Part shown: in pieces, positions 1 to 8,498 of the stretch
Layout of the letters: each line of letters begins with the position of its first letter
Numbering within the stretch: the stretch's first letter is position 1
NCBI GenBank assembly: GCA_964351855.1
Contig: CAYGQD010000009.1
Location: 1-64,000, forward strand
DNA from: JBCDHN01 sp964351855
GTDB taxonomy: Bacteria > Verrucomicrobiota > Verrucomicrobiia > Verrucomicrobiales > DEV007
Length of the DNA stretch: 64,000 nt
Reading direction: 5' to 3'
Program-made: the position numbers and the translations under genes
Notes under the pieces: model-generated
Databases searched by the model: none
Seen by the model: the letters and a program-made list of their open reading frames with translations, nothing else
Told to the model about the DNA's origin: nothing

Positions 1-60
1 ATGGGCACGAATCGAGATCTCAATTCGTGAAATTCATTCCCATTCGCGGATCATTCGCGT
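1..60. repeat. REP-like palindromic repeat, copy 1
   Basis: The first 47 bases of the window are identical to 37397-37443, with weaker similarity for about 13 bases more. The element contains the arms CACGAAT and ATTCGTG around a 10-base loop, and outer ATGGG/CCCAT arms, so it can fold as a hairpin. It lies downstream of nadC. The copy may extend beyond the window edge. It resembles a small dispersed intergenic element; nothing in it looks coding. Confidence 0.8.
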
Positions 61-86
61 CCAAATTTTCATCTGCCGAAGTAGAA

Positions 87-962
87 TCAATCGGGATCGA
101 CCAACGTCAGTTCGAGCGAAAAATCGACCGCGCGCGATGAATGGGTCAGCGCGCCGACGGAGATGAAATCGACGCCCGTCTGCGCGATTCCCGCCACGGT
201 ATCCAGGTTGACGCCGCCGCTGGCCTCCAGTTTGACCGCCGGTGCGTGCTCGTCGCGAATCGCGATAGCTTCCCGAAGCTGAGCAAGACTCATGTTGTCG
301 AGCAAGACGACGTCGACTCCTTCCAACTCCAGATAGCGCCGCAGTTGCTCCAGCGTATCGACTTCCAGCTCAATCTTGCGGCCGGGGAATTCGCGATTCA
401 CCTCACCAATCGCGGCTTGAATCCATTCCGGATCACTCTGCGCCAAGAGATGGTTGTCCTTCACCATGACGGCATCGAACAAGCCCATCCGGTGATTCGT
501 TCCGCCGCCATCAGCGACGGCCTGCTTTTCGAGCAATCGCCAACCGGGCGTCGTTTTCCGGGTGTCGAGAATTTGGGCGCGAGTATCGGCCACCTTTTCA
601 ACGAACCGGTGAGTCAGGGTGGCGACACCGGAGAGCTGCTGGATGAAATTCAGCGCGGTCCGCTCCGCCGTGAGAATGGAACGCAGTGAGCCTTGGACGG
701 TCAGCACCGTCTGGCCGTGATGCAGTTGGGTGCCATTGGGTTCGACGATCTCCACCGTCAATTTCGGATCAACGGCGGAGAAAACTTCTGCTCCAATTTC
801 GACCCCGGAAAGCACAGCAGGTTCTTCCTTCGCAAAAATGCGCCCTCGACCAGTCGCGTCTTCCGGCACGAAAAATCGCGAGGTCAGATCGCCATCTTTT
901 CCCAAATCTTCAGAAAGCGCACTATTGATAATCAACTTTGATAAATGAATTTCTGGCGTCAT
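87..962 (-). CDS. nadC: Nicotinate-nucleotide pyrophosphorylase (quinolinate phosphoribosyltransferase)
   Basis: This 291-residue protein should convert quinolinate and PRPP to nicotinate mononucleotide, CO2 and pyrophosphate in de novo NAD synthesis in the cytoplasm. Visible family signatures are the QQLSGVATLT segment, the substrate-binding DTRKTTPGWR and GGTNHRMGL motifs, VKDNHLL, and the C-terminal LEASGGVNLDTV and ISVGALTHS strands of the TIM-like barrel. Length is normal for NadC. The ATG at 962 precedes MTPEIHLSKLI. No other NAD genes are adjacent; the next gene (PBP1A) is divergent, so it is probably transcribed alone. Confidence 0.96.
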   Translation of the reverse strand: MTPEIHLSKLIINSALSEDLGKDGDLTSRFFVPEDATGRGRIFAKEEPAVLSGVEIGAEVFSAVDPKLTVEIVEPNGTQLHHGQTVLTVQGSLRSILTAERTALNFIQQLSGVATLTHRFVEKVADTRAQILDTRKTTPGWRLLEKQAVADGGGTNHRMGLFDAVMVKDNHLLAQSDPEWIQAAIGEVNREFPGRKIELEVDTLEQLRRYLELEGVDVVLLDNMSLAQLREAIAIRDEHAPAVKLEASGGVNLDTVAGIAQTGVDFISVGALTHSSRAVDFSLELTLVDPD

Positions 963-1036
963 GACGATTCTGGAATTAGACTACGTGACTCGCCACTTCG
1001 CACCACGAATAAGCCAATTTCTCATCCGTCAGACAC

Positions 1037-3220
1037 ATGATACCCGGGATGGAAGACGATTATCTAGACTATTATCCCGGCTACCGGCCCGATCCGCCGC
1101 GTCCTTCCGTTTGGAAACGCCGATTCCTTCAATTGACCATCGTTTCGACCTTGGTCGGAAGCATCGTTGCCAGCGCCACGTTTGTTTACTACCGGGATCT
1201 CGCCGCCCAGGAGGACATTTCGAAGATTGAACAAATGCCGGAGCGTTCGCTGGTTTTTGATCGCAACGGGCAAGAAATGGGTCGCCTCCATGGGGCGAAT
1301 CGCATCGTGGTTTCCGTTTCGGAGATTTCCCCGTTTTTCCTCGATGCACTGCTCGCTCGGGAAGATTCCCGCTTCTATCAGCATTCCGGGATCGATTTCC
1401 GGGGCGTGGCTCGGGCAATGGTTCGCAATGTCAAGGATGGCACCTTCACCCAAGGCGCGAGCACGCTGACGATGCAGCTGGCCCGCGTCAGCTTCGATAT
1501 TCGGGATAAGACCCTTCATCGCAAGATGCTGGAGGCGATGCTGGCACGCCGGATCGAAGAGGAATACCCCAAAAAGAAAATTCTCTCCTATTACGCGAAT
1601 CGGGTCTATTTCGGCACCGGGCTGTTTGGGATCGAGCGCGCCTCGCAAGCGTATTTCGACAAACACGCGAACGAACTGACCCTGGGCGAGGCGGCCATGT
1701 TGGCAGGAATCATTCGGGCACCGAATCGGTTTTCTCCGTTCCGCCACTACGATGACGCGATTCGGGAGCGGAACATGGTTCTCGAACGGATGCTGGTGAT
1801 GGGCTATGTCACACCGGAGGAAGCGGCTGCGGCAGCGAGACAGGAAATCGCGATCGCGGATTCGGATCGAAGCCGGGTCTTTCAAAACTCCTACGCCCTG
1901 GATTTGGTGCGCCGGGACCTGGACGCGATTCTGGAAAAACGGGAGTTGGTCGATGGCGGCCTCTTGATCTACACGACGCTCGATTTCGGGATGCAACAGT
2001 CCGCGCAAGAGGCGCTGGAGAAGAATCTGGCTCAAGTAGAACAGACGCCCGGATTTCGCCACCAACGACGTAGCGAATACCTGGAAGCGAAAGAAGCCGG
2101 GAGCAAGCCTGACCCGGAGTACCTTCAGGGTGCGATCGTGATTCTGGACAACTCCAGCGGGGCGGTTCGCGCGATTGTTGGGGGGCGTGACTTTAACGAA
2201 AGCCAATACAACCGGGCCACGATGAGCCGACGCCAAATTGGGTCTCTCTTCAAACCGTTCGTTTATGCCAGCGCCTTCAGCCATGGTCTACTTCCCGGAA
2301 CCTTAATCGATGACGGCCCGATGCTCCCCGAAGAACTTTCCTGGTCGCTCGGCAACTGGAGCCCCCGGAATTCCGACGGCTTGCACGAAGGTCTCCAACC
2401 GGCGGAGCTGGGTTTGATCCGTTCCCGCAATACGATGACGGTGCGCGCCGGAGAAATTGCCGGGATCGAAAATGTGCTCGCTTTGTCGGAAACGGTCGGC
2501 CTTCCCGTCACCGAAGAGCGGTCGCCACAGATTTACATCGGAAACCTGGGAGCGGATCTCCGCACGGTGACGAGCGCGTTCTCCGCCTTCCCCAACGATG
2601 GGAAGAAATCGCGACCCTACGTGATCGAAGCGATTCAAGACCAACGCGGCAACATGATCTATAAAAACAAGCCGATCCGGGAACAGGTCATGCCTGCGGG
2701 AAGCGCCTACCTGACCCATCAATCCCTGCAAAAGGTGACCCAACCCGGCGGAACAGGGATCGGAGTTCGCGCTCGCGGCCTGAACGGGCCCGTTGGCGGA
2801 AAGACCGGAACGACGGATGCCTACAATGACGCCTGGTTCGTCGGATACACGGATAAACTTACCGGCGGTGTCTGGGTCGGGCTTGATAAGCCGAAAACGA
2901 TCATCGACAAGGGATACGGAAGTTCTCTGGCCCTGCCGATTTGGACGGAGGTGATAACCTATGCCAAAGCCAACGGCTATCCCTTGGAATCGTTCCATTC
3001 GGATGTTTCACTGGTGAACGTGGAGGTTTGCCGCATGAGTGGCGGGCTCTCGAACTGGGCCTGCAGCCAAAGTGAGCACAGCTACCAGACGGCGGTTCCC
3101 TACGAGCTGGTCCCGCAAAAGAGCTGCGAGGTTCATGGAAATTTCCGCTTGGCAAAGAAGCCTGCGGCCGCTCGGGATGATCGCTCCATTTTTGGGCGGC
3201 TTCGGGGCTTATTTCAATAA
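1037..3220 (+). CDS. Class A penicillin-binding protein (PBP1A-type transglycosylase/transpeptidase)
   Basis: This 727-residue bifunctional peptidoglycan synthase polymerises glycan strands and cross-links peptides. Near residue 35-52 there is one membrane anchor (LTIVSTLVGSIVASATFVYY). The GT51 glycosyltransferase domain shows EDSRFYQHSGID and GASTLTMQLAR. The transpeptidase domain carries SxxK in GSLFKPF (about residue 402), SRN (about 464) and KTGTT (about 589). A second in-frame ATG four codons downstream (MEDDYLD) could be the true start. The 3' end overlaps the convergent methyltransferase gene by 12 bases. The short basic C-terminus has no OB or PASTA domain. Confidence 0.95.
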   Translation: MIPGMEDDYLDYYPGYRPDPPRPSVWKRRFLQLTIVSTLVGSIVASATFVYYRDLAAQEDISKIEQMPERSLVFDRNGQEMGRLHGANRIVVSVSEISPFFLDALLAREDSRFYQHSGIDFRGVARAMVRNVKDGTFTQGASTLTMQLARVSFDIRDKTLHRKMLEAMLARRIEEEYPKKKILSYYANRVYFGTGLFGIERASQAYFDKHANELTLGEAAMLAGIIRAPNRFSPFRHYDDAIRERNMVLERMLVMGYVTPEEAAAAARQEIAIADSDRSRVFQNSYALDLVRRDLDAILEKRELVDGGLLIYTTLDFGMQQSAQEALEKNLAQVEQTPGFRHQRRSEYLEAKEAGSKPDPEYLQGAIVILDNSSGAVRAIVGGRDFNESQYNRATMSRRQIGSLFKPFVYASAFSHGLLPGTLIDDGPMLPEELSWSLGNWSPRNSDGLHEGLQPAELGLIRSRNTMTVRAGEIAGIENVLALSETVGLPVTEERSPQIYIGNLGADLRTVTSAFSAFPNDGKKSRPYVIEAIQDQRGNMIYKNKPIREQVMPAGSAYLTHQSLQKVTQPGGTGIGVRARGLNGPVGGKTGTTDAYNDAWFVGYTDKLTGGVWVGLDKPKTIIDKGYGSSLALPIWTEVITYAKANGYPLESFHSDVSLVNVEVCRMSGGLSNWACSQSEHSYQTAVPYELVPQKSCEVHGNFRLAKKPAAARDDRSIFGRLRGLFQ

Positions 3221-3868
3221 GCGCGAAACTCTCGGAAGCAGGCGACCCGTTTGGGTCCGGTATTGCCGGTATTCATCGGCAAAGCGTTCTTCCAGCATCC
3301 GCTCTTCCCGATCGATCCGCCAGAGCAGCAGGCTGCCAATCCCCAAACAAAAGGCGATGATGACGGCGTTTGCGCTCAGGATCGCTGCCCCGCCAAAAAA
3401 CCCGAGCAAAGCCGAATACATGGGATGACGAACCAGGGCGTAGGGCCCGAGTCGAATCAGCTGATGGTCTTCTCGCAACGCCAGGTTCGCGCTGAAATAT
3501 CGACCCAAGGTCAGGTGGACCCAGTTCAGCCCGAGCAAGCTCAAAACGGCGATGCCAAACCCAATCCACCGAACCGGTGCCCAAAGGGAAATCGTGAACC
3601 AACCCATCCACGGGCAATGCTCTGAGGTGTGGTGAAACCCGAAGCAAATCACCCCGGAAACCAATCCCACAATGAGGAGGATCCAAACCGGTCGAGCCCA
3701 CCCTGGTTCCAGATTTCCGGCGAACGATTCGCCAGAGAGTTTCGAGCGCAAACGATGGTAGCCACGGACCACTGCAAAGGCGCAGAAGACCCCTAAAACA
3801 GCGGCTGGAAGTGGATCGATCAACGTGCGGGAAGCAGATGGCCTCCAACGAGGTTCGTCAAGAACCAT
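3209..3868 (-). CDS. Isoprenylcysteine carboxyl methyltransferase-like membrane protein
   Basis: This 219-residue integral membrane protein has about five hydrophobic segments and the ICMT/phospholipid methyltransferase signature LIRLGPYALVRHPMYSALL followed by FADEYRQYRTQTGRLLP, where a glutamate/arginine-rich cytosolic tail binds S-adenosylmethionine in characterised relatives. Bacterial members methylate diverse lipids or are uncharacterised, so the substrate is unknown. It converges on the PBP1A gene with a 12-base overlap and ends its own upstream side at a GTTGC-rich intergenic element. Confidence 0.8.
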   Translation of the reverse strand: MVLDEPRWRPSASRTLIDPLPAAVLGVFCAFAVVRGYHRLRSKLSGESFAGNLEPGWARPVWILLIVGLVSGVICFGFHHTSEHCPWMGWFTISLWAPVRWIGFGIAVLSLLGLNWVHLTLGRYFSANLALREDHQLIRLGPYALVRHPMYSALLGFFGGAAILSANAVIIAFCLGIGSLLLWRIDREERMLEERFADEYRQYRTQTGRLLPRVSRLLK

Positions 3869-3904
3869 CGAGGGATTCTAGCCTGGTGAGGGCTGAGTTC
3901 CCCC

Positions 3905-4095
3905 GTTGTTGCAAGTTGTTGCAAAACGAAGCAGACCGTTGCTCTCCGTGGTGTACCGTTGCGAAGATCTGGCATTTCTCCCCGTAGGAAGCTGGTTTTT
4001 TGGGCGAAAGCTACCTTTCACGACGCTAAGCCAACCCTCCAATGAGTGAAGCAGGGTTTGCTGGCCAGGAACCGCTGTTGCGTTCTGTTGCAAAT
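3905..4095 (+). repeat. Dispersed GTTGC / CCCCGTA element, copy A
   Basis: This intergenic stretch contains six copies of GTTGC (3905-4093) around a core reading ATTTCTCCCCGTAGGAAGCT, followed by GGTTTTTTGGGCGAAAG. A closely similar core and GTTGC surroundings occur at 5697-5780 (plus), 10866-11000 (minus) and 18361-18470 (minus), with a partial copy at 29672-29715. All are between genes. No open frame or transposase is present, so it is a non-autonomous or structural element. Confidence 0.65.
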
Positions 4096-4110
4096 TCCAG
4101 AATCGACGGT

Positions 4111-4914
4111 TCAGATACCGCGACTCGCAAAGATCAGCACCCCGAAGAGGGTGATGACGAGGAACACGCGGAGGACGCTCATCCGGCCTTGAACGACCTG
4201 GGTGTGAAGGATCGAATCCCAGTTCGTAATCCCGCGACTTTGCAGGCGGAGGAAGGAGAGGAAGTTCGCCAGGAATTGGAAAATCGGCAACCCTGCTGCC
4301 ATCCCCAGCATCCAGACGAGGACCGAGCGATAGAGGCACGTTGCGGCCGCGACCTTTTCGCCGGTTGGACCCAAAACCCGGAGATTGAAAAGCAGCTTTC
4401 CGATGGTTGCGCCAAACGCCGCGATGAAGATCCACTCGATCAAATGCCAGGCAAAAATGGAGGCTAACCCGATCTTCTGAAGCTCCCGAAAATAGGCCGC
4501 CTCTTCCTCCGTTTGATCTCCACTTAGAATCCGACCCAGATTTTCCCAATCGGAGATTTCGACCGGATCGGGCGCCAAAAAGAAGAGCACGATGGTTTGG
4601 AACAGAATGATATCGAACATCCGGGCACCGAATCGGCAGATCGCATGAGTCGCCAAACTTCCCGGAGGCACGCTGGGTTCCGGGGGAAGCGTGGGAACGT
4701 CGTCTTCAGCCAATTTCTCGTCCAGCTTTTGCCGCTCCACTTCCTGAATCAGTGCCAGCACCGGCTCAATCTCTCGCAACGGCTTCCAGGTTTCTTCACC
4801 TTGGACCCAGCCCATCGTGCCACCGGAGATTTCCTCCTTCGCCAACATTTCCCGGATTCGGTATCTGGTGAAGGGGCCTAGCTTATCCCCGTGCTGAACG
4901 ATAAAAATTTCCAT
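4111..4914 (-). CDS. GYF_2 and RDD domain membrane protein
   Basis: The 267-residue protein starts with a GYF_2-like domain (MEIFIVQHGDKLGPFTRYRI, then WKPLREIEP, residues 1-50), a short charged linker and an RDD domain with about four membrane segments (IILFQTIVLFFLAP, IFAWHLIEWIFIAAFGATIGKLL, SVLVWMLGMAAGLPIF, VFLVITLFGVLIFA). RDD proteins are often of unknown transport or stress function. The frame stays open far upstream, but the ATG at 4914 begins the GYF homology and avoids overlap with the divergent ABC ATPase at 4979. Function is not assignable beyond domain names. Confidence 0.82.
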   Translation of the reverse strand: MEIFIVQHGDKLGPFTRYRIREMLAKEEISGGTMGWVQGEETWKPLREIEPVLALIQEVERQKLDEKLAEDDVPTLPPEPSVPPGSLATHAICRFGARMFDIILFQTIVLFFLAPDPVEISDWENLGRILSGDQTEEEAAYFRELQKIGLASIFAWHLIEWIFIAAFGATIGKLLFNLRVLGPTGEKVAAATCLYRSVLVWMLGMAAGLPIFQFLANFLSFLRLQSRGITNWDSILHTQVVQGRMSVLRVFLVITLFGVLIFASRGI

Positions 4915-4978
4915 GGTAATTGAAGTGGCGGGAATTCCCGCTCGGTCGTAACAACTCGCAACCTCGCTACGATCCACA

Positions 4979-5650
4979 ATGATTTCCTGTCGGCAAGTCT
5001 CACGCTCTTTTGTTTCCGGTGATCGCACCATCCCAGCCGTCTCTGAGGTCGATCTCGAGATCGATTCCGGCGAATTCCTCGCCATCACCGGGGCGAGCGG
5101 TAGCGGAAAGAGCACCCTTCTCCACCTCATTGGCAGCCTGGACGCCCCGGATAGCGGTGAACTGGTCGTCGATGGCCTGGGACTGCATTCCGCGACAGAA
5201 GCGGAGAAGACCATCTTCCGGCAACGCGATATCGGGATCATCTTCCAATTTTTCAACCTCATGCCGACACTGACCGTAGCGGAGAATGTGATGATGCCGC
5301 TGATGCTTCGCGGCGAAAAACGCGCTGTAGCAGGGAAACGCGCGGCGGAATTACTCGATCTCGTCGGGCTCCCCCAACGCAACGACCATCTTTCCCACCA
5401 ACTCAGCGGCGGAGAGATGCAGCGCGTCGCGATCGCCAGGGCCCTTGTCCACGAACCCAAGCTGGTCATCGCCGATGAACCGACGGGGAACCTCGATTCC
5501 AAAAACCGTGACCGCGTCCTCGAAATTCTCGGGAAAATTCACGACGAGAAGCTCGCCACCTTGGTGGTGGTCACCCACGAGGATGCCGTGGCGGAGGCAG
5601 CTTCACGGCAGGTCGAGATGCGCGACGGAAAGCTGGTTTCCGCACCCTAA
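4979..5650 (+). CDS. LolD/MacB-type ABC transporter ATP-binding protein
   Basis: This 223-residue ATPase has Walker A GASGSGKST (about residues 40-48), Q-loop FQFFNLMPTLTVAENV, signature LSGGEMQRVAIARAL, Walker B LVIADEPTGNLDS and the H-loop VVTHE. The sequence and length match the MacB/LolD/FtsE class that powers lipoprotein extraction or mechanotransmission permeases. No FtsX-like permease is adjacent: the neighbours are the divergent GYF/RDD gene and the convergent hipA. Its partner must therefore be encoded elsewhere, or it is an orphan. Confidence 0.92.
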   Translation: MISCRQVSRSFVSGDRTIPAVSEVDLEIDSGEFLAITGASGSGKSTLLHLIGSLDAPDSGELVVDGLGLHSATEAEKTIFRQRDIGIIFQFFNLMPTLTVAENVMMPLMLRGEKRAVAGKRAAELLDLVGLPQRNDHLSHQLSGGEMQRVAIARALVHEPKLVIADEPTGNLDSKNRDRVLEILGKIHDEKLATLVVVTHEDAVAEAASRQVEMRDGKLVSAP

Positions 5651-5696
5651 ATCAGCTTTTCCGGGCAGTTGAGCGGTCGTTCGAATCGTTGATTCG

Positions 5697-5780
5697 CGTT
5701 GAAGTCTGTTGCGTTTTGTGGCGGAGTTTCGACCGATTTCCCCGTAAGAACCTGGCTTTTTTAGCGAAAACAACCTTCTT
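5697..5780 (+). repeat. Dispersed GTTGC / CCCCGTA element, copy B
   Basis: Between the ABC ATPase and hipA stop codons, the sequence carries GTTGC copies and the core ATTTCCCCGTAAGAACCTGG followed by CTTTTTTAGCGAAAACAACC, matching copy A (3905-4095) in order and spacing. Just after it a CCAGC/GCTGG stem near 5791-5806 could serve as a weak terminator for either convergent gene. Confidence 0.6.
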
Positions 5781-5797
5781 TTCGAAATTCGCCAGCT

Positions 5798-7144
5798 TTA
5801 CTGGCTGGAAGGCTGGTTCTCCGCGCTGTTGTCAGTCGCTCGGCCCATCGTCTTGACGCACTCTTTGGTCCATTTGCCGATGCTACTGACCAATCGCCCC
5901 AGAACTTCGTGAGTCAGCCCCTTGGCCTTCAGTTCCCCGGCGGTCATAGAAGCCGAATCGGGAAGTTTCTCGGCCAATTTCAGAATCCGATCGCGTGCGG
6001 TTTCCAGATCCAATTCCAACTCGTTGGCGCATTTTTCCCAACTGCTGGCGGAAACTCCACCCTTACCACGCAGCAGGTATTTCCCGCCAATCTTCATCGC
6101 TAACCTTGCCCTTCGCGGGTCAACCGTTTTGGGATAAGGCAAGGTGCTGGAAATGTCGTAAAGTGGCGCGAGTCGAACCTGTCCGCCACTGGCAATGAGA
6201 AGCGAGTAGTTCTTGGCATGGGCATCGGTCCCCGCGATGAGCCAGTTGTAGACCAAAGCGTCGAAGAACCGCCAGACGTCCTCCTCGCTTTTCGTGGAAT
6301 ACTCTCGTAGGAGCGCCACGATTTCGATGGGTGTAGGCCCTCCATCACTCTGGTATTTTTTGTCCGGGTGTCGGCCGAGCGCTTGGCAGATGTCTTCTTG
6401 GTGGATCCGAACGACTTCATCTCGAATTCTGCGACGATCATAGCGGGTCACCACGATCACCGGATTTCCGCCAAAGTAGACCACCTGGGATTTTGGCACG
6501 GTGAAGTCTAGCGCGTTAGCCAAGCAGAGACAGAAATGCTCGTTTTCGGCGAGTCCATCGAAGTGCCCGGTCGCTGGCTTGAGAATGTGAGTGGTCGGCA
6601 CGTTGCCTTCCGGGACACCCCAGCGCTTCCGTTGGGGATCGTAGTGCAGGGCGATTTTCGGCTGGGCTCCAGCGAGGCTGAACTGACCGGTGTCTCGTCC
6701 CGTTCGGGTCGCACTGTGATCGTTCAGGATCGTCTGGATCCGCTCATCCACATTGTCCGGCTTGAGCCACCTCACGTTGGTATCATCGGCGCGCTCCATC
6801 CAGGCTTCCAGTTGGGCGGGACGAACGAATTGGACCGCTCCGGCACATTCTTCCCCGACATGACTCATGAGCTGGAAGGCGTGACGTGGCGAGACTTGAA
6901 ATTTTTCACCCCAACGTTTGAGGACGCCGGGATTGTCCGGAAGCAGCCCCCAGAGGAAGTTTTCGATGTTTTCGTGACCGGGTGCAGGTCCGTGCATCGG
7001 CATGGAGAGCGAGACCGGGAAGGAGGACGGGTTGTTTTCCCACGTTTCGTCGTAGCGGAAACTCAACCGATCCTTGTCCCGGTCCCACTCTAGCGTCCCG
7101 ATGGAGGTGCTCCCAGTGGTGGCAAGGAGGCGTTCTTTTTTCAT
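5798..7144 (-). CDS. hipA: HipA-family serine/threonine kinase toxin
   Basis: This 448-residue HipA-like kinase has the N-terminal couple_hipA segment (GTLEWDRDKDRLSFRY, FLWGLLPDNPGVLKRW), the SLAGAQPKIAL loop, HILKP nucleotide-binding segment, VTRYDRR, the catalytic GTDAHAKNYS and the metal-binding LAPLYDISS motif. Known HipA proteins phosphorylate aminoacyl-tRNA synthetases such as GltX and cause dormancy. All key residues are present, so it should be active. It overlaps the upstream HTH gene by four bases (ATGA), the usual antitoxin-toxin arrangement, and is probably repressed through the repeat array at 7433-7600. Confidence 0.92.
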   Translation of the reverse strand: MKKERLLATTGSTSIGTLEWDRDKDRLSFRYDETWENNPSSFPVSLSMPMHGPAPGHENIENFLWGLLPDNPGVLKRWGEKFQVSPRHAFQLMSHVGEECAGAVQFVRPAQLEAWMERADDTNVRWLKPDNVDERIQTILNDHSATRTGRDTGQFSLAGAQPKIALHYDPQRKRWGVPEGNVPTTHILKPATGHFDGLAENEHFCLCLANALDFTVPKSQVVYFGGNPVIVVTRYDRRRIRDEVVRIHQEDICQALGRHPDKKYQSDGGPTPIEIVALLREYSTKSEEDVWRFFDALVYNWLIAGTDAHAKNYSLLIASGGQVRLAPLYDISSTLPYPKTVDPRRARLAMKIGGKYLLRGKGGVSASSWEKCANELELDLETARDRILKLAEKLPDSASMTAGELKAKGLTHEVLGRLVSSIGKWTKECVKTMGRATDNSAENQPSSQ

Positions 7145-7419
7145 AGGTCGAAGTCTTCTTCTTGAACGAGGTTCGAGAGCATGTCGTCCAGGTCGATGGG
7201 CCCCTTATCACGGTGGTCTTCGAGCTTCAGGTGCAAGCCAAGCACGGAGAGCGTCTTGAGGACAAACCGGAGCGCGACGGTGGATTTCCCGTTCTCGAAG
7301 TCGGTAACCCAGAATCGGTTGACACCAACTTTGTCAGCCAATTGTTGCTGCGTCCAACCGAGTTCCTTGCGGCGACCGCGAGCGATGTTGGCCAAGTCAG
7401 CTGCATTTTTCGCATACAT
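7141..7419 (-). CDS. hipB: HipB-like XRE-family antitoxin/repressor
   Basis: The 92-residue protein has a helix-turn-helix of the Cro/C1 type (residues 16-70: RRKELGWTQQQLADKVGVNR, then DFENGKSTVALRFVLKTLSVLGL), followed by an acidic tail. It should neutralise the kinase encoded immediately downstream and repress the operon. Only 13 bases separate its start from a six-unit 28-bp tandem repeat, a strong candidate operator. Confidence 0.9.
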   Translation of the reverse strand: MYAKNAADLANIARGRRKELGWTQQQLADKVGVNRFWVTDFENGKSTVALRFVLKTLSVLGLHLKLEDHRDKGPIDLDDMLSNLVQEEDFDL

Positions 7420-7432
7420 TTCACCTTCACTA

Positions 7433-7600
7433 TACGTGGTCGTTCGACAACATCAAGCACTATGTGGTCGTTCGACAACATCAACCGCTACGTGGTCGTT
7501 CGGCAACATCAAGCACTATGTGGTCGTTCGACAACATCAACCGCTTTGTGGTCGTTCGGCAAGATCATCCGGTGTGTGGTCGTTGGGCAACTCCGTTGCC
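7433..7600. repeat. Six-unit 28-bp tandem repeat (candidate hipBA operator array)
   Basis: Six contiguous 28-bp units share the core GTGGTCGTTCGACAACATC. Units 2 and 4 are identical, units 1 and 3 differ at one base, and endings alternate AAGCAC/AACCGC, making three 56-bp super-units; units 5 and 6 are more diverged. There are no spacers, so it is not a CRISPR array. It fills the intergenic region between divergent hipB (start 7419) and the unknown gene starting at 7629, so it probably holds promoters and operators for one or both. The period is not a multiple of three, so it does not encode protein repeats. Confidence 0.9.
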
Positions 7601-7628
7601 TCACTTGCCGAATCCAAGAACCTGGCTC

Positions 7629-8498
7629 ATGATCGCCCTTTTCATCATGGGTTCGTCATCGATCAAGAACTGGGAACGCAAGCTCGACCACGCCGTCACG
7701 GAATTGAACCGCAGCCAAAAACGGGGAATCGCTTCCATCGACGTCCTCGACCAAACCGTCCCGTCTCTTTCCCGCCAACTGCGCCGATGCACAACATCTC
7801 AGCCGATCCAAGACCTGTGGGCTCTCAGCTCGAATCATGACGAATTGGCGAAGGCCGAAATCGTTTCCCGCCCCATTTTGCGAGCGATCGCCAAACTCAC
7901 TGGCTGCCCACTTGATGATGGCAGCTTCCATGCCGGCTTCCTCCACACATATGGTTATCTTCTCAGCGTTCTGGAAACACCCTTCGGGTTGAAACGAAAT
8001 CGATGGATTCGACCGACGATCGATCACGCTTTCGGATTTCCTCATCCCACAGTCCGAGTTCATCCCCGCTGTGGAGCTCTCCTGGAGAATTTGACCTGGT
8101 TTCTCGGCTCGATTGCGTTTGATCCCGATTCAGCGGAGCGAAGCCAGCTTCGCGAACTCAAAGGGCGGATCTCTCCAAACCTCGCCGGACGAAAGTGGAG
8201 GCCGAAGATTCGGATCATCGAGCGGACGGCTAAAACCGGTCTGGAAATCCTCACGGACCTCGTTCCACTCCCCAATCCGCAAGGCGAGTTGACGACGCTC
8301 CTGGTTTATTCGCTGCGCGATGCCCAATCCCGGCATCGCCTCGTAACCATGTTTCCCATTACCGGAGCTTTCGAAGCCGAGTTGACCGATCCCAGCCGTT
8401 TCGGTCGAAAAACCGATCTCGCGTTGCGCTACAACGCGGTTTACCCGGAACACACCGGCAAACCCCTAACAGGAACCCGAACGCTTCTTCAAAACTGA
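7629..8498 (+). CDS. Unknown protein divergent from hipBA
   Basis: A 289-residue protein with no family I recognise. It lacks a signal peptide and clear membrane helices. The N-terminal part is helical and charged (KNWERKLDHAVTELNRSQKR), followed by a conserved-looking middle with FGFPHPTVRVHPRCGALLEN and a C-terminal strand-rich region (GELTTLLVYSLRDAQSRHRL). ATG codons at 7629 and 7647 are both possible starts; earlier in-frame codons fall within the 28-bp array. Its 3' end overlaps the convergent PycTM-like gene by ten bases. The position suggests an accessory or conflict role (inference only). Confidence 0.65.
   Translation: MIALFIMGSSSIKNWERKLDHAVTELNRSQKRGIASIDVLDQTVPSLSRQLRRCTTSQPIQDLWALSSNHDELAKAEIVSRPILRAIAKLTGCPLDDGSFHAGFLHTYGYLLSVLETPFGLKRNRWIRPTIDHAFGFPHPTVRVHPRCGALLENLTWFLGSIAFDPDSAERSQLRELKGRISPNLAGRKWRPKIRIIERTAKTGLEILTDLVPLPNPQGELTTLLVYSLRDAQSRHRLVTMFPITGAFEAELTDPSRFGRKTDLALRYNAVYPEHTGKPLTGTRTLLQN

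Noticed and set aside
1064..2284. Long open frame on the strand opposite PBP1A (about 406 codons), and similar long antisense frames within other genes
   Set aside because: They have no recognisable domain, are rich in Arg/Pro/Leu as expected of opposite-strand frames in GC-rich genes, and overlap genes with clear catalytic motifs.
7433..7600. CRISPR array
   Set aside because: The 28-bp units are contiguous with no unique spacers, and no cas genes are present; it is a simple tandem repeat.
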